This document shows positions 60,601 to 64,000 of a DNA stretch of 64,000 nucleotides, piece after piece (the first letter of the stretch is position 1; each line of letters begins with the position of its first letter). A program made the position numbers and the translations under genes. Under the pieces are notes generated by a model. That model had not been told where the DNA came from. It did no database searches and saw nothing but the letters and a program-made list of their open reading frames with translations. Source of the DNA: an uncultured Psychrobacter sp. (GTDB lineage Bacteria > Pseudomonadota > Gammaproteobacteria > Pseudomonadales > Moraxellaceae); assembly GCA_947501045.1 (NCBI GenBank), contig CANMUI010000001.1, forward strand, positions 248,001 through 312,000, given 5' to 3'.

Positions 60601-61773
60601 CTACGTATTTTTGAAGAGGCAGCACGTGGTCGTATCAGCAATCTACTTGATGGTCAAAAGATCAGCGGCGGTTCGGGACTAAAAGCCGGTACGGTTATGA
60701 AAGCCGATGATATGAGAGATATGACTTTAGAGACTCTGCTCGATATTCAGCCTGTTGAAGAAGAAATCTCTGAGCGTTTAACGCAAATTGCAGATTACTT
60801 GGTGGACAAGCAAAAAGATATCGATAGCAAGTTTGCTGAGAAAAAGCGTAAATTGACTGCTGGCGATGATTTGCAGCATGGCGTTCAAAAAATCGTTAAA
60901 GTTTATTTAGCGGTTAAGCGCCGTATTCAGCCTGGTGATAAAATGGCGGGTCGTCACGGTAATAAAGGTGTGGTTTCACGCATTATGCCGATCGAAGACA
61001 TGCCTTACGATGAGAACGGTAATACTGTTGACATCGTGTTAAACCCATTGGGTGTGCCATCACGTATGAATATTGGTCAGGTGTTAGAGACGCATTTAGG
61101 CATGGCGGCGAAAGGTTTGGGCGAAAAGATCGATGGTATGCTCAAAGCACAAGCGGCTATGAAGGATCTGCGTGATTTCTTAGATCAAATCTATAATAAA
61201 GTTGGCGGTGAGCAAGTCGATCTCGATAGCTTATCTGATGACGATATCATGGCATTGGCAAGCAACTTACGTGGCGGCGTGCCTATGGGTACAGCGGTAT
61301 TTGATGGCGCACATGAGCACCAAGTTAAAGATCTATTAGAGCTTGCAGGTTTAGACCGTGATGGTCAGCAAACTTTATATGATGGTCGTACCGGCCAGAA
61401 ATTTGATCGCAAGGTGACCGTTGGTTATATGTATATGCTCAAACTCAACCACTTAGTTGACGATAAGATGCATGCACGTTCAACAGGCTCTTATTCATTA
61501 GTCACACAGCAGCCACTAGGCGGTAAAGCGCAGTTTGGTGGTCAGAGATTCGGTGAGATGGAAGTGTGGGCATTAGAAGCATATGGCGCAACTTACACCT
61601 TGCAAGAGATGTTGACAGTGAAGTCAGATGATGTTGAAGGCCGTACTCGTATGTACAAGAACATCGTTGATGGTGAACAGTACATGGATCCAGGTATGCC
61701 TGAGTCATTCAACGTACTGACCAAAGAAATCAAATCATTGGGTCTTAATATTGAGCTAAAAGAAACTCATTAA
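57655..61773 (+). CDS. rpoB: RNA polymerase beta subunit
   Basis: The 1372-residue subunit shows the full set of conserved regions. The rifampicin-binding cluster [21 protein letters not shown] and [17 protein letters not shown] is of the sensitive type. [12 protein letters not shown] and the C-terminal [24 protein letters not shown]-like block are present. A 15-base tandem repeat (57982-57996 and 57997-58011) gives DKDSK twice at about residues 110-119, in a surface loop where E. coli has a shorter sequence. TAAGGA precedes the ATG. rpoC follows after 196 bases. Confidence 0.98.
   Translation: [1372 protein letters not shown]
57982..58011 (+). repeat. In-frame 15-bp tandem duplication within rpoB
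   Basis: GACAAAGATAGCAAA occurs twice in succession with no mismatch, encoding [10 protein letters not shown]. The exact identity suggests a recent duplication. Confidence 0.95.
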
Positions 61774-61969
61774 GTTTATATAAGTCCATGCTTGTAGATT
61801 TCTCACGAGCATGACTGATTAAACTTAATGAACCACTAAAGGCAGTACGCTGCAGTACATTATTGTGCTGCTGCTTTTAGTCATTTATCTCAACCCTATT
61901 CATTGCCTTCATTCGTCTTGTCGACTTATCTATAGGGCAAGATGATTATAAAGATAACGGAGAAGCAAC

Positions 61970-64000
61970 TTGAAAGATTTACTCGATATTATGCAAAGCC
62001 CTACCGCTAGCGGTAATCGTGAATTTGATAGTATTCAAATTACCCTAGCATCACCTGATGTAATCAAGTCGTGGTCGCACGGTGAAGTTAAAAAGCCTGA
62101 AACCATCAACTATCGTACCTTCAAGCCTGAGCGTGACGGTCTGTTCTGCGCCAAAATCTTTGGTCCGGTAAAAGACTTTGAATGTCTGTGCGGTAAGTAT
62201 AAACGCCGCAAATTCCAAGGCGTTATTTGTGAAAAATGCGGTGTTGAAGTTACCACTGCTAAAGTGCGCCGTGACCGTATGGGCCATATCGATTTGGCCA
62301 GTCCTGTTGCGCATATTTGGTTCTTAAAATCATTACCAAGCCGTATTGGTCTACTTCTTGACATGACTTTGCGTGATATTGAGCGTGTCTTATATTTTGA
62401 AAGCTACATCGTTACCGAACCTGGTCTTACCAGTCTTGAGAAGTATCAATTGCTTGACGATGAAGACTATTATAAAGCGCTTGAAGAGTTTGGTGATGAA
62501 TTCGTTGCCAAGATGGGTGCTGAGGCGGTACAAGACTTATTAAAAGATATTGATCTTGATATTGAGATTGATGAGCTGCGCGAAGCCATTCCACAAACTG
62601 GTTCTGAGACTAAGCTTAAAAAGATGTCTAAGCGTCTCAAATTATTAGAAGCCTTCCGTGATTCTAATAATAAGCCTGAGTGGATGGTAATGACCATTTT
62701 GCCAGTACTACCACCTGATTTGCGCCCACTAGTACCACTAGAAGGCGGCCGTTTTGCAACCTCAGATCTAAACGATCTCTATCGCCGCGTTATTAACCGT
62801 AACAACCGTCTAAAGCGTCTGCTTGAGCTAAGCGCTCCTGATATCATCGTACGTAACGAGAAACGTATGCTACAAGAGTCAGTCGATGCGCTACTAGATA
62901 ACGGTCGCCGTGGCCGTGCGATTACTGGTAGCAACAAGCGTCCTCTTAAGTCTTTAGCAGATATGATTAAAGGTAAGCAAGGTCGATTCCGTCAGAACCT
63001 GCTTGGTAAGCGTGTCGATTATTCTGGACGTTCAGTTATCGTGGTAGGTCCAACGCTACGTTTGCATCAGTGCGGTTTACCGAAAAAAATGGCACTTGAG
63101 TTATTTAAGCCGTTTACCTATGCAAAACTGTTATCGCACGGTATGGCAACCACCATTAAAGCGGCCAAAAAGATGGTCGAGCGTGAAGAGCCACAAGTGT
63201 GGGATATGCTAGCGATGGTTATTCGCGAGCATCCTGTGCTGCTTAACCGTGCACCAACCTTGCACCGTTTGGGTTTGCAAGCATTTGAACCAGTACTGAT
63301 TGAAGGTAAAGCGATTCAGTTGCATCCGCTGGTTTGTACCGCGTTTAACGCTGACTTTGATGGTGACCAAATGGCAGTACACGTGCCGTTAACCCTAGAA
63401 GCACAGCTTGAGTCGCGCGCTTTAATGATGTCAACCAACAATATCTTATCACCAGCAAACGGTGATCCGATTATCGTACCGTCACAAGATGTGGTACTTG
63501 GTTTGTACTATATCAGCCGTTCATCAGTAAATGCCCAGGGCGAGGGCATGATCTTTGCTACCGTCAATGAAGCACTGCGTGCTATTGGCTCAAATGACCT
63601 GCATGTTAATGCCAAGATCAAAGTGCGTGTCACTGAAACCAGTATTGATGAAGATGGCAATCAAACCCAAGCAACCAGTCTCAAGGACACGGTTGCCGGT
63701 CGTTTGCTTATTTGGAATATCATGCCTAAAGGTATGGCGTTTGATGAGTGTAACCAAGAGATGACCAAGAAAAATATCTCGCGCTTGATCAACTCTTGCT
63801 ACCGTAAAATGGGCGTTAAAGACAGCGTTATGTTCGCTGACCAATTGATGTATCTAGGGTTTGCTCAAGCGACATTGTCTGGCGTATCTATTGGCTTAGA
63901 TGATATGGTCATTCCGCCAAACAAAAAAGACATTATCGAAGTGGCAGAAGCTGAAGTTCGTGAGATTGAAGATCAGTTCGAGCAAGGTTTTGTGACTGCA
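61970..64000 (+). CDS. rpoC: RNA polymerase beta' subunit, 5' part; continues past the window
   Basis: The first 677 codons of RpoC are present and open to the end of the window. The protein begins with TTG (read as Met), giving (M)KDLLDIMQSPTASGN, preceded by GGAG at 61959-61962. No better ATG fits, since RpoC proteins start at this very KDLL motif. Zinc-site cysteines CLCGKYKRRKFQGVICEKCGVEV and the catalytic NADFDGDQMAVHVPL (about residues 460-474) are intact. The second zinc site and the C-terminal third lie outside. Confidence 0.97.
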   Translation, partial: MKDLLDIMQSPTASGNREFDSIQITLASPDVIKSWSHGEVKKPETINYRTFKPERDGLFCAKIFGPVKDFECLCGKYKRRKFQGVICEKCGVEVTTAKVRRDRMGHIDLASPVAHIWFLKSLPSRIGLLLDMTLRDIERVLYFESYIVTEPGLTSLEKYQLLDDEDYYKALEEFGDEFVAKMGAEAVQDLLKDIDLDIEIDELREAIPQTGSETKLKKMSKRLKLLEAFRDSNNKPEWMVMTILPVLPPDLRPLVPLEGGRFATSDLNDLYRRVINRNNRLKRLLELSAPDIIVRNEKRMLQESVDALLDNGRRGRAITGSNKRPLKSLADMIKGKQGRFRQNLLGKRVDYSGRSVIVVGPTLRLHQCGLPKKMALELFKPFTYAKLLSHGMATTIKAAKKMVEREEPQVWDMLAMVIREHPVLLNRAPTLHRLGLQAFEPVLIEGKAIQLHPLVCTAFNADFDGDQMAVHVPLTLEAQLESRALMMSTNNILSPANGDPIIVPSQDVVLGLYYISRSSVNAQGEGMIFATVNEALRAIGSNDLHVNAKIKVRVTETSIDEDGNQTQATSLKDTVAGRLLIWNIMPKGMAFDECNQEMTKKNISRLINSCYRKMGVKDSVMFADQLMYLGFAQATLSGVSIGLDDMVIPPNKKDIIEVAEAEVREIEDQFEQGFVTA

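Noticed and set aside
1..64000. Mobile elements, prophage, CRISPR arrays, toxin-antitoxin or defence islands
   Set aside because: No transposase, integrase, phage structural gene, spaced repeat array or known defence gene was seen on either strand; the window is ordinary core genome.

Overview
The window looks like chromosomal core DNA of a gammaproteobacterium of the family Moraxellaceae, most likely Psychrobacter. This is an inference from moderate-to-low GC, the flavour of the proteins and the gene neighbourhoods (ibaG-murA-hisG-hisD-hisC, fadBA, nadV beside a NadM-Nudix fusion, tRNA-Trp-secE-nusG-rplKAJL-rpoBC). No prophage, transposase, CRISPR array, integrase or rRNA was found. I saw no clear new defence or mobile system; the unusual signals are mainly regulatory and structural.

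Layout. 1-5 kb: the 5' part of ispA (minus strand), a 770-bp gap with an 8-bp tandem repeat, then fadB-fadA for beta-oxidation. 5-6.3 kb: an isochorismatase-type hydrolase and a DUF1287 protein. 6.4-16 kb: the phosphate regulon, pstS-pstC-pstA-pstB-phoU on the minus strand and phoB-phoR on the plus strand, separated by an HD hydrolase, psd and dtd. Two identical 18-bp Pho boxes precede pstS and phoB, so PhoB probably controls both halves. 16-24 kb: M23 peptidase, exoX, an alpha/beta hydrolase, a LOG protein, an FAD oxidoreductase, a small lipoprotein, a FemAB/GNAT-like transferase and rpmE2. 24-28.5 kb: a nicotinamide salvage group (NadM-Nudix, NadV, overlapping SGNH hydrolase) and a GST. 28.6-37 kb: an alpha/beta hydrolase, nfuA, metY, a PfkB kinase, the rsmI/yraN/dolP neighbourhood and a secreted esterase.

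37-43 kb: ibaG-murA-hisG, then hisD and hisC. 42.7-45.7 kb: fabB-pabB, nearly abutting on the minus strand. 46-47.4 kb: an EcsC-family protein. 47.7-52.9 kb: the str cluster rpsL, rpsG, fusA, tuf, starting from a consensus-like promoter followed at once by a terminator-like hairpin. 53 kb to the end: tRNA-Trp, secE, nusG, rplK, rplA, L10 leader, rplJ, rplL, a strong terminator, a 720-bp gap, rpoB and the 5' two kilobases of rpoC, which starts with TTG.

Several starts were moved from the longest reading frame to an internal ATG with a better ribosome binding site (isochorismatase, phoU, HD protein, phoB, FAD oxidoreductase, nadV, nadM, alpha/beta hydrolase at 28.7 kb, nfuA, EcsC, secE). All motif positions were read by eye; family assignments rest on remembered family signatures, not on a search.
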